Shown: one piece after another, positions 8,727-17,956 of the stretch
Position numbering within the stretch: position 1 is the stretch's first letter
Layout of the letters: every line of letters begins with the position of its first letter
DNA from: an uncultured Lachnospiraceae bacterium
GTDB lineage: Bacteria; Bacillota; Clostridia; Lachnospirales; Lachnospiraceae
Reading direction: 5' to 3'
DNA: 64,000 bases
Assembly (NCBI GenBank): GCA_934352055.1
Contig: CAKRJY010000005.1
Span: 78,743 to 142,742 of the forward strand
Notes under the pieces: generated by a model
Seen by the model: the letters and a program-made list of their open reading frames with translations, nothing else
The model's database searches: none
What the model was told of the DNA's origin: nothing
Program-made: the position numbers and the translations under genes

Positions 8727-9479
8727 ATGGCAAGAACAAAAATTATTGCAGGCAACTGGAAAATGAACAAGACTCCAAGTGAGACAGTTGCATTGATTAA
8801 TGAATTAAAACCGTTAGTAGCAAACGAAGATGTAGACGTAGTATTCTGCGTACCAGCAATTGATATTATTCCAGCAGTAGAAGCTGCAAAGGGAAGCAAT
8901 ATTCATATTGGTGCAGAAAATATGTATTTTGAAGAGAGCGGTGCTTACACAGGAGAAATTGCTCCAAATATGCTTACAGATGCTGGTGTTGAGTACGTTG
9001 TACTTGGACATTCTGAGAGAAGAGAATACTTTGCTGAGACAGATGAAACTGTCAACAAAAAAGTATTAAAGGCATTCGAACATGGTATTACACCAATCAT
9101 CTGCTGTGGCGAGACTCTGACACAGAGAAAACAGGGCATCTACATTGAGTGGATCCGTATGCAGATCAAGATTGCATTACAGAATGTTACTGCAGATCAG
9201 GCTAAGAAGGCCGTTATCGCTTACGAGCCAATCTGGGCTATCGGAACAGGTGAGACAGCAACAAGTGATCAGGCAGAAGAAGTATGTGGCGCAATCAGAG
9301 CTTGCGTTGCAGAAGTATATGATGAAGCAACAGCAGAAGCAATCCGTATCCAGTATGGCGGATCTGTAAATGCTGGTAATGCTGCAGAACTTTTTGCAAA
9401 ACCTGACATTGATGGTGGCCTTGTTGGTGGTGCTTCTTTGAAGGCAGATTTTGGCAAGATCGTTAATTATAACGCATAA
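8727..9479 (+). CDS. tpiA: Triosephosphate isomerase
   Basis: 250 residues; interconverts dihydroxyacetone phosphate and glyceraldehyde 3-phosphate. It has IIAGNWKMNKT at the N-terminus, the catalytic histidine in VVLGHSERREYF, the catalytic glutamate in VIAYEPIWAIGTG, and the phosphate-binding IQYGGSVN and GLVGGASLK. GGGG upstream of the ATG serves as ribosome site. It is cotranscribed with pgk and closed by a terminator. Confidence 0.97.
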   Translation: MARTKIIAGNWKMNKTPSETVALINELKPLVANEDVDVVFCVPAIDIIPAVEAAKGSNIHIGAENMYFEESGAYTGEIAPNMLTDAGVEYVVLGHSERREYFAETDETVNKKVLKAFEHGITPIICCGETLTQRKQGIYIEWIRMQIKIALQNVTADQAKKAVIAYEPIWAIGTGETATSDQAEEVCGAIRACVAEVYDEATAEAIRIQYGGSVNAGNAAELFAKPDIDGGLVGGASLKADFGKIVNYNA

Positions 9480-9510
9480 TTTCATAGGATTTTGTGAGAT
9501 AAGAAGTAAA

Positions 9511-9545
9511 GAAGGAGATATCCCTAAGGATGTCTCCTTTTTCTC
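9511..9545 (+). terminator. Terminator after tpiA
   Basis: AAGGAGATATCC pairs imperfectly with GGATGTCTCCTT around loop CTAA, followed by TTTTCTC. Confidence 0.8.
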
Positions 9546-9574
9546 TTGTGACACTTCTTTTGATATGCTAAAAT
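9546..9574 (+). promoter_or_regulatory. Promoter for Sel1 lipoprotein / CapA genes
   Basis: TTGTGA (9546-9551), a 17-base spacer and TAAAAT (9569-9574), 60 bases before the Sel1 gene and just after the tpiA terminator. Confidence 0.5.
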
Positions 9575-9634
9575 AAGCCGTGGTTAAGTGCGCATAAAAC
9601 AGAAAATGCGTATTTATTACAGGAGGTTTGACAA

Positions 9635-10762
9635 ATGAAACGTGTAGTGGTAATCGGTTTGCTTTTTACAGTCTGTTTACTTGCAGGTTGTGGCAAAACG
9701 GATAAAAAAGAGAATAAAGAGACTGTGAAGGAAGTGGCAACGCAGGAGGTTTCTGATTATACCAAGTTATCAGACAAGGAACTGGAAGTTCTTGGGTATG
9801 ATAATGATGTGGAAGCGATGATGGAATTGGCAAATCGCTATGATTACGGAACAGAGGACAGCAAGCAGGATTTTGAAGAAGCAAAAAAATGGTATGAAAT
9901 GGCAGCAGAAGCCGGGAATGCAGATGCAACTTGTGTTTTAGGTTACTATGCGTTAAATGGCATTACCCAGGATGTGGATGTTGTGCAGGCGGCTACATAT
10001 TTCCAAAAAGCAATGGATGCCGGTAATGAACGTGCGTATGTTGGAATGGCACGTACATATCTTGCAGGATACGGCGATGAGACAGAGCATGCAATGAAGG
10101 CGTATGAATATACCAATATGGCATATGAAAAAAATATTATCTTAGGTGTGTATTATATGGCGTATCTTTTGGAAAACGGCATTGGCTGTGAGCAGGATTA
10201 TACGAGAGCAATTGCTTTGTATGAGCAGGTGATGGAGGCAGAAGACCTCTCTATTTATGATGCATACTTAAAAGATGCTGCAGCTACAAATCGTGGTATG
10301 ATGCATATCCATGGGGAAGGCATGGAGCAGAACTATGAGGAAGCAATGAACTGCTTTGAAAAAGCGGCAGAAGATGACTATGCTATGGCAGAGTATTATC
10401 TTGGACAGATGTATGAAAATGGATTTGGCTGTGACCAGGACTATGATAAAGCTTTTGACTGGTATCAGAAAGCAGCAAATCAGGATTATGCACCGGCATT
10501 AAATCAAATGGGGTATCTGTATTACAATGGATATGGTGTGGATACAGATATTGACCAGGCAATCTATTACCAAAAGCTGGCAGCTATGCAGGGGTATGCA
10601 GCTGCGCAGATTAATTTGGGATATTTATTTGAAAATGGTATTGGAGTAGAGCAGAATTATAGCACGGCACTGGCATATTATCGTATGGCAGCAGAGCAGA
10701 ACAACGAAGGAGCGAAAGAAGCGGTGGTTCGTGTGCTCAAACTAATGGATGAAGAACAGTAA
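9635..10762 (+). CDS. Sel1-repeat lipoprotein
   Basis: 375 residues. A lipoprotein signal ends in the lipobox LLAGC (cysteine near residue 19), followed by a charged linker. The rest is a run of Sel1-like (TPR-related) repeats of about 36 residues, recognised by patterns such as KKWYEMAAEAGNADA, GYYALNG, AEYYLGQMYENGFG and AQINLGYLFENGIG; I count about seven. Such repeats usually bind other proteins. It is expected on the outer face of the membrane. AGGAGG precedes the ATG. It overlaps the next gene by 14 bases, so the two are probably cotranslated; the specific function is unknown. Confidence 0.85.
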   Translation: MKRVVVIGLLFTVCLLAGCGKTDKKENKETVKEVATQEVSDYTKLSDKELEVLGYDNDVEAMMELANRYDYGTEDSKQDFEEAKKWYEMAAEAGNADATCVLGYYALNGITQDVDVVQAATYFQKAMDAGNERAYVGMARTYLAGYGDETEHAMKAYEYTNMAYEKNIILGVYYMAYLLENGIGCEQDYTRAIALYEQVMEAEDLSIYDAYLKDAAATNRGMMHIHGEGMEQNYEEAMNCFEKAAEDDYAMAEYYLGQMYENGFGCDQDYDKAFDWYQKAANQDYAPALNQMGYLYYNGYGVDTDIDQAIYYQKLAAMQGYAAAQINLGYLFENGIGVEQNYSTALAYYRMAAEQNNEGAKEAVVRVLKLMDEEQ

Positions 10763-12170
10763 GAATCATGTTGGCATTGTGGCCGTTTTGTTTGTGCTCG
10801 TTGTGATTGCTTTGGTATGGTATCTTCTTTTTGGGGCAGATACACTCCGGCGTATGCGTTCGCAAAAAGAGGCGGAACCGGTAGAAAATGGTCAGACAGA
10901 GGAAAAAAAGATTTTAGATATTTCCAATGTGGATGAGGCGTACGATGCCATACTAAACAAAAGTACAAAAGAATTTATAGGAAATCATCCCATTGATGAA
11001 GAGTTTTTGGGCTGGTTTACGACAAATTATGGGTTGGAGCAGTTGGAAAAAATTGCGTCCTACGCAGAGTTGGATGATGGACAAATCTGGTATGAATATA
11101 CAGGTCGCAGTGTGCATGTGTTGTGGTATGACTATTGCATGGAAACAGGCATACAACAGTACGCGTATGATAAAACCTATCAGAAAGAATGTCACGATCC
11201 GCAAAAGATTGTTATGAACTTTACGGGTGATTTTTCGTTGGCAGAAGGTGTGGGGACGACAACTTATTACCATAGCGTCTCAGACGATATCACACAATGT
11301 TTAGATGAGGCGCTGCGTCAGGAAATGACTTCAGCAGATATCATGGTGATTAACAATGAGTTCGTTTATTCTACAAGAGGACGGGCACTTTCCGGAAAAG
11401 CATATACATTTCGGGGGGATCCATCGACGAGTAAAGCCTTACAGATTCTTGGTGTGGATGTGGCAGGACTTGCCAATAATCACGTATATGATTTTGGCGA
11501 AATAGGTTTACTAGATACGTTAGATACCTTAAAAGAACAGGGTATTCCGTATATAGGTGCTGGAAAGAATTTAGAAGAAGCGGAAGAGCCAATCTTTTTT
11601 ATCGCAAATGGAAAAAAGATTGCCATTGTAGCGGCAACGCAGATTGAACGAAGCACAAATTATACAAAGGAAGCTACAGAAAACAGTCCCGGTGTGTTAA
11701 AAACCTTAGATTCTGCAAAATATGTGGCACAGATTGCAAAGGCAAAGCGCAATGCAGATTATGTGATCTGTTTTGTGCATTGGGGAACAGAAAACACCAA
11801 TCAATATGGACAGGATCAGGTCAAGCTCGCAAAAGATTTTGTGGCTGCAGGCGCGGATGCTGTAATTGGTGCGCATGCCCATTGTCTGCAGGGCGCTGAT
11901 ATGATGGAAGGAGTTCCGGTTTTTTATAGTCTGGGGAATTTCTATTTTTCACAGGAGGCAGAAATGCCGGCGGATTATGATACCGTTATGGCGCAAATTG
12001 TGATTGATGAATCAGGTACTTTGAGCGCCCGTCTGCTTCCCTGCTATTTTTCACAAGGGAAACTTTCACTTGTGACAGAGGAAAATAAATACCGCCAGAT
12101 TTTATCAGATGTGGCATCTTATTCCAATCAAGTGGCATTTGATGATGAGGGGTATCTAGTTGTCCATTAG
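10749..12170 (+). CDS. CapA family (PgsA-like) membrane-anchored metallophosphatase-like protein
   Basis: 473 residues with an N-terminal membrane anchor (about residues 8-27) and a C-terminal CapA domain. Motifs are MNFTGDFSLAEG, DIMVINNEFVYS, GLANNHVYDFG, CFVHWGTENTN, ADAVIGAHAHCLQG and FYSLGNFYFS, which are those of proteins associated with poly-gamma-glutamate capsule synthesis. The CapA domain is related to calcineurin-like phosphatases. No capB/capC genes are nearby, so a capsule role is not supported here. The start at 10749 overlaps the Sel1 gene, implying coupling. Confidence 0.82.
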   Translation: MKNSKNHVGIVAVLFVLVVIALVWYLLFGADTLRRMRSQKEAEPVENGQTEEKKILDISNVDEAYDAILNKSTKEFIGNHPIDEEFLGWFTTNYGLEQLEKIASYAELDDGQIWYEYTGRSVHVLWYDYCMETGIQQYAYDKTYQKECHDPQKIVMNFTGDFSLAEGVGTTTYYHSVSDDITQCLDEALRQEMTSADIMVINNEFVYSTRGRALSGKAYTFRGDPSTSKALQILGVDVAGLANNHVYDFGEIGLLDTLDTLKEQGIPYIGAGKNLEEAEEPIFFIANGKKIAIVAATQIERSTNYTKEATENSPGVLKTLDSAKYVAQIAKAKRNADYVICFVHWGTENTNQYGQDQVKLAKDFVAAGADAVIGAHAHCLQGADMMEGVPVFYSLGNFYFSQEAEMPADYDTVMAQIVIDESGTLSARLLPCYFSQGKLSLVTEENKYRQILSDVASYSNQVAFDDEGYLVVH

Positions 12171-12209
12171 ATGAAGCGTGGAATGTAGTATTTTTAGTTA
12201 TTGTGTCCA

Positions 12210-12239
12210 TTGATTTTTCCTATGGAGTCGGGATAGAAT
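12210..12239 (+). promoter_or_regulatory. Possible gpmI promoter
   Basis: TTGATT (12210-12215), 18 bases, TAGAAT (12234-12239). A small stem AGGAAA / TTTCCT with a six-base loop lies downstream, before the gpmI ribosome site. Confidence 0.4.
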
Positions 12240-12322
12240 ATTTAATGAGAGTGTTTATAAAGGAAATCTATGTTTCCTATAAGATATAACAATATGAAAA
12301 CAATAGAAAAGAGGAGAAAAGA

Positions 12323-13864
12323 ATGAGCAAGAAGCCAGTTGTTTTGATGATCTTAGATGGATTTGGTTTGAATGAAAGACATGACGCAAACGCCGTATAC
12401 GAGGCAAATACGCCAAATATTGATGGATTAATGAAGAATTATCCATTTGTAAAAGGAAACGCCAGTGGTCTTGCAGTAGGACTTCCAGATGGACAGATGG
12501 GAAACTCTGAAGTAGGACATTTGAATATGGGCGCAGGCCGTATTGTATATCAGGAATTGACAAGAATTACAAAGGAAATCGAAGATGGTACTTTCTTTGA
12601 TAATGCTGCTTTGAAGAAGGCAATGGAGAATGCAAAGAAAAATGATACAGCACTTCATTTGTTTGGACTTTTGTCAGATGGTGGTGTACATAGCCATATT
12701 ACACATTTATATGGTTTGCTTGAGATGGCAAAGCGTGAAGGTTTAACAAAGGTATATGTGCATGGCTTTATGGATGGTCGTGATACAGCTCCAACAAGTG
12801 GTATTACCTATGTAAAGGCATTGGAAGAAGAGATGGCAAAGATTGGTGTTGGTAAAATCGCCAGCCTTTCCGGTCGTTATTATGCAATGGATCGTGATAA
12901 TCGTTGGGATCGTGTTGAAACAGCATATAAGGCACTTACTTTAGGCGAAGGCAACACAGCAACAGATGCTGTAAGTGCAATGCAGGATTCTTATGACAAC
13001 GAAAAAACAGATGAATTCGTAGTACCTACCGTTATTACAGAAAATGGTGAGGCAATCGGTAAGATTTCAGCAAATGACAGTGTGATTTTCTTTAACTTCC
13101 GTCCAGACAGAGCGAGAGAAATTACAAGAGCATTCTGCAGTGATGATTTTGACGGATTTGATCGTGGCGAGCGCATGCCACTTACTTATGTCTGCTTTAC
13201 AGAATATGATGTTACGATTCCAAATAAGGATGTAGCTTTCCATAAGGTAGAGCTTCATAATACATTTGGCGAATTTTTAGCTGCGAATGGTAAGACACAG
13301 GCAAGAATTGCAGAAACAGAAAAATACGCACATGTAACATTCTTCTTTAATGGTGGTGTCGAAGAACCAAATGCAGGAGAAGACCGCATTCTTGTAAAGT
13401 CTCCAAAGGTAGCAACCTACGATTTACAGCCGGAAATGAGCGCATATGAAGTATGTGATAAATTATGTGATGCCATTACATCAGATAAGTATGATGTGAT
13501 TATTATTAATTTCGCTAATCCGGATATGGTAGGTCATACCGGAGTGGAAGCAGCAGCAATCAAGGCAGTAGAAGCAGTAGACAGCTGTGTGGGACGTGCT
13601 GTTGAGGCATTGAAGTCTGTGGATGGAACCATGTTTATCTGTGCAGATCATGGTAACTGCGAACAGCTTGTGAACTATGAGACAGGGGAACCACTTACTG
13701 CACATACGACCAATCCAGTACCATTCATCCTGGTAAACGCAGATCCATCTTATGGTCTTCGTGAAAATGGATGTTTAGCAGATATTATTCCAACCCTGAT
13801 TGAGTTGATGGGTATGAAACAGCCGGAAGAAATGACAGGCAAATCTCTTTTGATTAGAAAGTAG
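12323..13864 (+). CDS. gpmI: 2,3-bisphosphoglycerate-independent phosphoglycerate mutase
   Basis: 513 residues, normal for the family. Converts 3- to 2-phosphoglycerate through a phosphoserine with Mn2+. Motifs: VVLMILDGFGLN, the serine loop GQMGNSEVGHLNMGAG (Ser near residue 61), HGFMDGRDTAP, RYYAMDRDNRWDR, FNFRPDRAREI and the C-terminal metal-binding CADHGNCE and AHTTNPVPFI. AGAGGAG precedes the ATG. It completes the glycolytic block but is separated from tpiA by the Sel1/CapA pair. Confidence 0.97.
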   Translation: MSKKPVVLMILDGFGLNERHDANAVYEANTPNIDGLMKNYPFVKGNASGLAVGLPDGQMGNSEVGHLNMGAGRIVYQELTRITKEIEDGTFFDNAALKKAMENAKKNDTALHLFGLLSDGGVHSHITHLYGLLEMAKREGLTKVYVHGFMDGRDTAPTSGITYVKALEEEMAKIGVGKIASLSGRYYAMDRDNRWDRVETAYKALTLGEGNTATDAVSAMQDSYDNEKTDEFVVPTVITENGEAIGKISANDSVIFFNFRPDRAREITRAFCSDDFDGFDRGERMPLTYVCFTEYDVTIPNKDVAFHKVELHNTFGEFLAANGKTQARIAETEKYAHVTFFFNGGVEEPNAGEDRILVKSPKVATYDLQPEMSAYEVCDKLCDAITSDKYDVIIINFANPDMVGHTGVEAAAIKAVEAVDSCVGRAVEALKSVDGTMFICADHGNCEQLVNYETGEPLTAHTTNPVPFILVNADPSYGLRENGCLADIIPTLIELMGMKQPEEMTGKSLLIRK

Positions 13865-13869
13865 AAAAA

Positions 13870-13888
13870 CGCCTGCATTTTGCAGGCG
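13870..13888 (+). repeat. Perfect 8-bp hairpin between gpmI and purC
   Basis: CGCCTGCA and TGCAGGCG flank a TTT loop. No clear U-run follows (TATATC), so it is a weak terminator at best, or a processing stem. Confidence 0.6.
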
Positions 13889-13934
13889 TATATCATAAAA
13901 GCACAAACAATTAAGGATAATGGAGGAAAGACAA

Positions 13935-14801
13935 ATGAAACCAATGAAAGAAGGCAAGGTCCGCGAAGTATACGATAATGGTGATAGCATCATTATGGTA
14001 GCAACAGATCGTATCTCAGCATTTGATGTGATTTTAAAGAACAAGATTGTAGACAAGGGAGCAATCCTGACACAGATGTCTAAATTCTGGTTCGATTACA
14101 CAAAGGATATCGTTCCAAACCATATGATTTCTGTGGATGTGAAGGATATGCCAGAGTTTTTCCAGAATGAGGAATATGACGGTAAGAGCATGATGTGCAG
14201 AAAGTTGCAGATGCTTCCAATCGAATGTATCGTTCGAGGATATATCACAGGAAGTGGCTGGGCTAGTTACCAGAAAAACGGAACTGTTTGTGGTATTACG
14301 TTGCCAGCTGGTTTACAGGAGTCTGAAAAGTTACCGGAAGCAATTTATACACCATCTACAAAGGCTGAAATTGGCTTACATGATGAAAATATTTCATATG
14401 AACAGTCAATCGAGGTACTCGAGAAAGAATTCCCGGGTAAGGGTGAGGAATATGCTTCTAAAATCAAAGAATATACATTGGCATTGTACAAAAAATGCGC
14501 AGATTATGCGTTGACAAAGGGCATTATTATTGCAGACACCAAGTTTGAGTTTGGCTTGGATGAAGAAGGAAATGTGGTACTTGCAGATGAAATGCTCACA
14601 CCAGATAGTTCCAGATTCTGGCCACTCGAGGGCTATGAAGCCGGAAAAGGACAGCCTTCTTTTGATAAGCAGTTTGTAAGAGACTGGCTTAAGGCAAATC
14701 CAGATAGCGATTATCTTTTACCACAGGATGTTATTGACAAGACAATTGCAAAATACAAAGAAGCATTTGAAATGCTGACAGGTAAGAAATTTGGAGAATA
14801 G
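13935..14801 (+). CDS. purC: Phosphoribosylaminoimidazole-succinocarboxamide synthase
   Basis: 289 residues. Joins aspartate to CAIR in purine synthesis. Motifs: KEGKVREVYDNGD, ATDRISAFDVI, CIVRGYITGSGW, IADTKFEFG and LADEMLTPDSSRFW. An ATG at 13920 is in frame, but it is part of the ribosome site ATGGAGG; the ATG at 13935 is better placed. The purF start lies just downstream (gap of 13 bases), and purB follows, forming a pur operon. Confidence 0.95.
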   Translation: MKPMKEGKVREVYDNGDSIIMVATDRISAFDVILKNKIVDKGAILTQMSKFWFDYTKDIVPNHMISVDVKDMPEFFQNEEYDGKSMMCRKLQMLPIECIVRGYITGSGWASYQKNGTVCGITLPAGLQESEKLPEAIYTPSTKAEIGLHDENISYEQSIEVLEKEFPGKGEEYASKIKEYTLALYKKCADYALTKGIIIADTKFEFGLDEEGNVVLADEMLTPDSSRFWPLEGYEAGKGQPSFDKQFVRDWLKANPDSDYLLPQDVIDKTIAKYKEAFEMLTGKKFGE

Positions 14802-14814
14802 ACAGGAGATGCAG

Positions 14815-16302
14815 ATGACAACAAGAGATTCGGATAAGGATATGCCACTGCAGGGACTGCATGAGGAATGCGGCGTCTTTGGAATGTATGATTTCGATGG
14901 AAATGATGTGGCTTCCTCCATTTACTATGGACTTTTTGCTTTACAGCACAGAGGACAGGAAAGCTGCGGTATAGCCGTAAGTGAAACAAGTGGACCAAAA
15001 GGAAAAGTTACTTCTTACAAGGGCATGGGACTTGTGAATGAAGTCTTTGATAGTGAGGGCTTGAGTAACATGAAAGGTGATATCGGTGTAGGACATGTTA
15101 GATATTCTACAGCCGGTGAATCTACCCGTGAAAATGCACAGCCCCTTGTTCTTAATTATGTAAAAGGAACTTTGGCATTGGCTCATAATGGAAATTTGAT
15201 CAATGCGAAAGAACTGAAAAAAGATTTGGAGTATACAGGAGCAATCTTCCAGACGACGATTGATTCGGAAGTGATTGCTTATCATATTGCACGTGAGCGT
15301 TTACAGTCAAATACAGCGGAGGAGGCTGTGCGTCGCGCATGTATGAAATTAAAGGGTGCGTATGCACTTGTTGTTGCATCCCCACGAAAATTGATTGGGG
15401 CAAGAGACCCATTTGGCTTTAAACCGCTTTGTATTGGAAAGCGTGACAATGCCTATATTCTGGCTTCCGAAACATGTGCACTTGATACGATTGGAGCTAC
15501 TTTCGTTCGTGATGTACTTCCTGGTGAAGTGGTTACCATTACGCCGGAAAAAGGAATTGAATCAGATATGGAAATGGCTCTTACAAAAGAAAAAGAAGCC
15601 AGATGTATTTTTGAATACATCTATTTTGCAAGACCAGACAGCCATATTGATGGTGTCAGCGTATATGCAAGCCGTATTCGCGCAGGTCAATTTTTAGCAA
15701 TGGATTCACCGGTGGAGGCAGATCTTGTTACTGGAGTTCCGGAATCAGGAAACGCAGCAGCTCTTGGCTATTCTTTACAATCGGGTATTCCTTATGGAAC
15801 AGCATTTGTTAAGAATGGATATGTAGGTCGTACCTTCATCAAGCCAAAGCAAAGTAGCCGTGAATCAAGCGTACAGATTAAGTTAAACGTATTAAAAGAA
15901 GCAGTAGCAGGCAAGCGTGTTGTCATGATTGACGATTCTATTGTACGAGGAACAACATCAGATCGTATTGTGCGTATGCTTCGTGATGCAGGGGCAACAG
16001 AAGTCCATGTGCGTATCAGTTCACCACCTTTCCTGTGGCCGTGCTATTTTGGTACGGATATTCCGGAAAGAGAGCAATTGATTGCATATAATCGTTCTAT
16101 CGAAGATATCCGAAAGATTATCGGTGCAGATTCCCTTGGTTATCTGGGAATGGAACGCTTAGATGAGATGGTAGAGGGATTACCAATCTGTCGTGGATGC
16201 TTTAATGGAACCTACCCAATGGAACCACCAAAAGAAGACATCCGTGGAGAGTACTTTGATAAAGAAATTGATATGGCAAAGAAATTGGAACGCAATTTAT
16301 AG
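14815..16302 (+). CDS. purF: Amidophosphoribosyltransferase (glutamine PRPP amidotransferase)
   Basis: 495 residues. First committed step of purine synthesis. An N-terminal propeptide of about 18 residues precedes the catalytic cysteine in HEECGVFGMYD, as in the Bacillus-type enzyme that matures by self-cleavage. The four cysteines of the Fe-S cluster are visible in ARCIFEY, LWPCYFG and ICRGCFNG. The PRPP site is VVMIDDSIVRGTTS. In-frame TTG and ATG codons exist at 14791 and 14809, but AGGAG at 14804-14808 is best spaced for the ATG at 14815. Confidence 0.95.
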   Translation: MTTRDSDKDMPLQGLHEECGVFGMYDFDGNDVASSIYYGLFALQHRGQESCGIAVSETSGPKGKVTSYKGMGLVNEVFDSEGLSNMKGDIGVGHVRYSTAGESTRENAQPLVLNYVKGTLALAHNGNLINAKELKKDLEYTGAIFQTTIDSEVIAYHIARERLQSNTAEEAVRRACMKLKGAYALVVASPRKLIGARDPFGFKPLCIGKRDNAYILASETCALDTIGATFVRDVLPGEVVTITPEKGIESDMEMALTKEKEARCIFEYIYFARPDSHIDGVSVYASRIRAGQFLAMDSPVEADLVTGVPESGNAAALGYSLQSGIPYGTAFVKNGYVGRTFIKPKQSSRESSVQIKLNVLKEAVAGKRVVMIDDSIVRGTTSDRIVRMLRDAGATEVHVRISSPPFLWPCYFGTDIPEREQLIAYNRSIEDIRKIIGADSLGYLGMERLDEMVEGLPICRGCFNGTYPMEPPKEDIRGEYFDKEIDMAKKLERNL

Positions 16303-16311
16303 GAGGAGTAA

Positions 16312-17763
16312 ATGAGTACAGATCGTTATAGTAGCCCACTTTCAGAGAGATATGCCAGCAAAGAAATGCAGTATATTTTCTCACAGGATAAAAAATTCTC
16401 CACATGGAGAAAACTCTGGATTGCACTTGCAGAGACAGAGATGGAATTAGGCTTGAGCCAGGACGGAAAGCCGGTTATTACGCAGGATATGATTGATGAA
16501 ATGAAACAGCACATTGATGATATCAATTATGATGTGGCAAGAGCACGTGAAGCAGAAGTACGTCATGATGTTATGAGTCATGTATATGCCTATGGAAAAC
16601 AGTGTCCAAAGGCAGCTGGTATTATTCATTTAGGTGCAACTTCCTGCTATGTAGGTGATAATACAGATATTATTATTATGCGTGATGCTCTTCTTCTGGT
16701 TCGTAAAAAACTTGTGAATGTCATTGCAGAATTAGCAAAATTTGCAGATGAATATAAGGATATGCCAACATTGGCATTTACACATTTTCAGCCGGCACAG
16801 CCAACAACCGTTGGAAAACGTGCAACCCTTTGGTTGAATGAATTCGTTATGGATTTGGAAGATTTGGATTATGTATTATCAACCTTAAAGCTCTTAGGCT
16901 CTAAGGGAACAACAGGAACGCAGGCAAGCTTCTTAGAACTTTTCCAGGGAGATCAGGAGACCATTGATAAGATTGATCCGATGATCGCAGAGAAAATGGG
17001 ATTCGAGAAGTGTTATCCTGTCAGTGGACAGACATATTCCCGTAAGGTAGATACCAGAGTCTGCAATATTTTAGCAGGTATTGCAGCATCTGCACATAAA
17101 ATGAGCAATGATATCCGTTTACTTCAGCATCTGAAGGAAGTAGAAGAACCATTTGAAAAGAGCCAGATTGGTTCTTCCGCAATGGCATATAAGCGTAATC
17201 CAATGCGTAGTGAACGTATCGCATCTTTGTCACGTTATATTATGATTGATGCATTGAATCCGGCAATTACATCAGCAACACAGTGGTTTGAAAGAACCTT
17301 AGATGATTCTGCAAACAAGAGACTTTCTATTGCAGAAGGCTTTTTGGCATGCGATGGTGTGTTAGATCTTTGCTTAAATGTTGTAGATGGCTTAGTTGTT
17401 TATCCAAAGGTAATCGAGAAGAGATTACGCAGCGAACTTCCATTTATGGCAACAGAAAATATTATGATGGATGCTGTAAAAAATGGTGGCAACCGTCAGG
17501 ATCTGCATGAGAAGATCCGTACCCTTTCTATGGAAGCAGGAAAGACAGTTAAGGTAGAGGGCAAGGAGAATAACTTACTGGAATTGATTGCAGCGGATGA
17601 TGAATTCCCAATGGGATTAGAAGAACTCGAAGCAACGATGCAGCCAGAAAAGTATGTAGGTCGTGCACCTCGTCAGGTTGTAAAATACTTAGAAGAAGTG
17701 ATTCAGCCAATTTTAGATGAAAATCAGGACATTCTCGGTGTGACAGCACAGATTAATGTCTAA
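16312..17763 (+). CDS. purB: Adenylosuccinate lyase
   Basis: 483 residues, the longer form of the family (Bacillus PurB is about 430). Releases fumarate from SAICAR and adenylosuccinate. Motifs: YSSPLSERYAS, HLGATSCYVGDNTD, FTHFQPAQPTTVGKR, the signature loop GSSAMAYKRNPMRSE. AGGAGG lies directly before the ATG. It closes the purCFB operon. Confidence 0.95.
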   Translation: MSTDRYSSPLSERYASKEMQYIFSQDKKFSTWRKLWIALAETEMELGLSQDGKPVITQDMIDEMKQHIDDINYDVARAREAEVRHDVMSHVYAYGKQCPKAAGIIHLGATSCYVGDNTDIIIMRDALLLVRKKLVNVIAELAKFADEYKDMPTLAFTHFQPAQPTTVGKRATLWLNEFVMDLEDLDYVLSTLKLLGSKGTTGTQASFLELFQGDQETIDKIDPMIAEKMGFEKCYPVSGQTYSRKVDTRVCNILAGIAASAHKMSNDIRLLQHLKEVEEPFEKSQIGSSAMAYKRNPMRSERIASLSRYIMIDALNPAITSATQWFERTLDDSANKRLSIAEGFLACDGVLDLCLNVVDGLVVYPKVIEKRLRSELPFMATENIMMDAVKNGGNRQDLHEKIRTLSMEAGKTVKVEGKENNLLELIAADDEFPMGLEELEATMQPEKYVGRAPRQVVKYLEEVIQPILDENQDILGVTAQINV

Positions 17764-17772
17764 TTAGAATGC

Positions 17773-17812
17773 AGGAACTTTCTGTGCAAAATGCACAGGA
17801 AGTTCTTTTTAT
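17773..17812 (+). terminator. Terminator after purB
   Basis: GGAACTTTCTGTGCA pairs with TGCACAGGAAGTTC around an AAA loop, with TTTTT following. Confidence 0.88.
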
Positions 17813-17867
17813 ATACTTTTGTTGCTAAAAAAATAGAAAAATGCAAGTTAAAAATTAAAATTATGCA

Positions 17868-17896
17868 TTGCACTTCAACGTGATAAAGTATATAAT
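17868..17896 (+). promoter_or_regulatory. gdhA promoter
   Basis: TTGCAC (17868-17873), 17-base spacer, perfect TATAAT (17891-17896), about 60 bases before gdhA, in a very A/T-rich upstream region. Confidence 0.75.
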
Positions 17897-17956
17897 GTCA
17901 CTAGATTTTGTGAAAACAAGGTTGGGAAGAAGTTTTGAATAGGAGGAATTAATCAA

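Noticed and set aside
13870..13888. Hairpin after gpmI as an intrinsic terminator
   Set aside because: Stem is perfect but no U-run follows, so termination is not supported.
17773..17812. Hairpin before gdhA as a further ANTAR target
   Set aside because: The loop is AAA on a long stem with U-run and it lies upstream of the gdhA promoter; it is the purB terminator.
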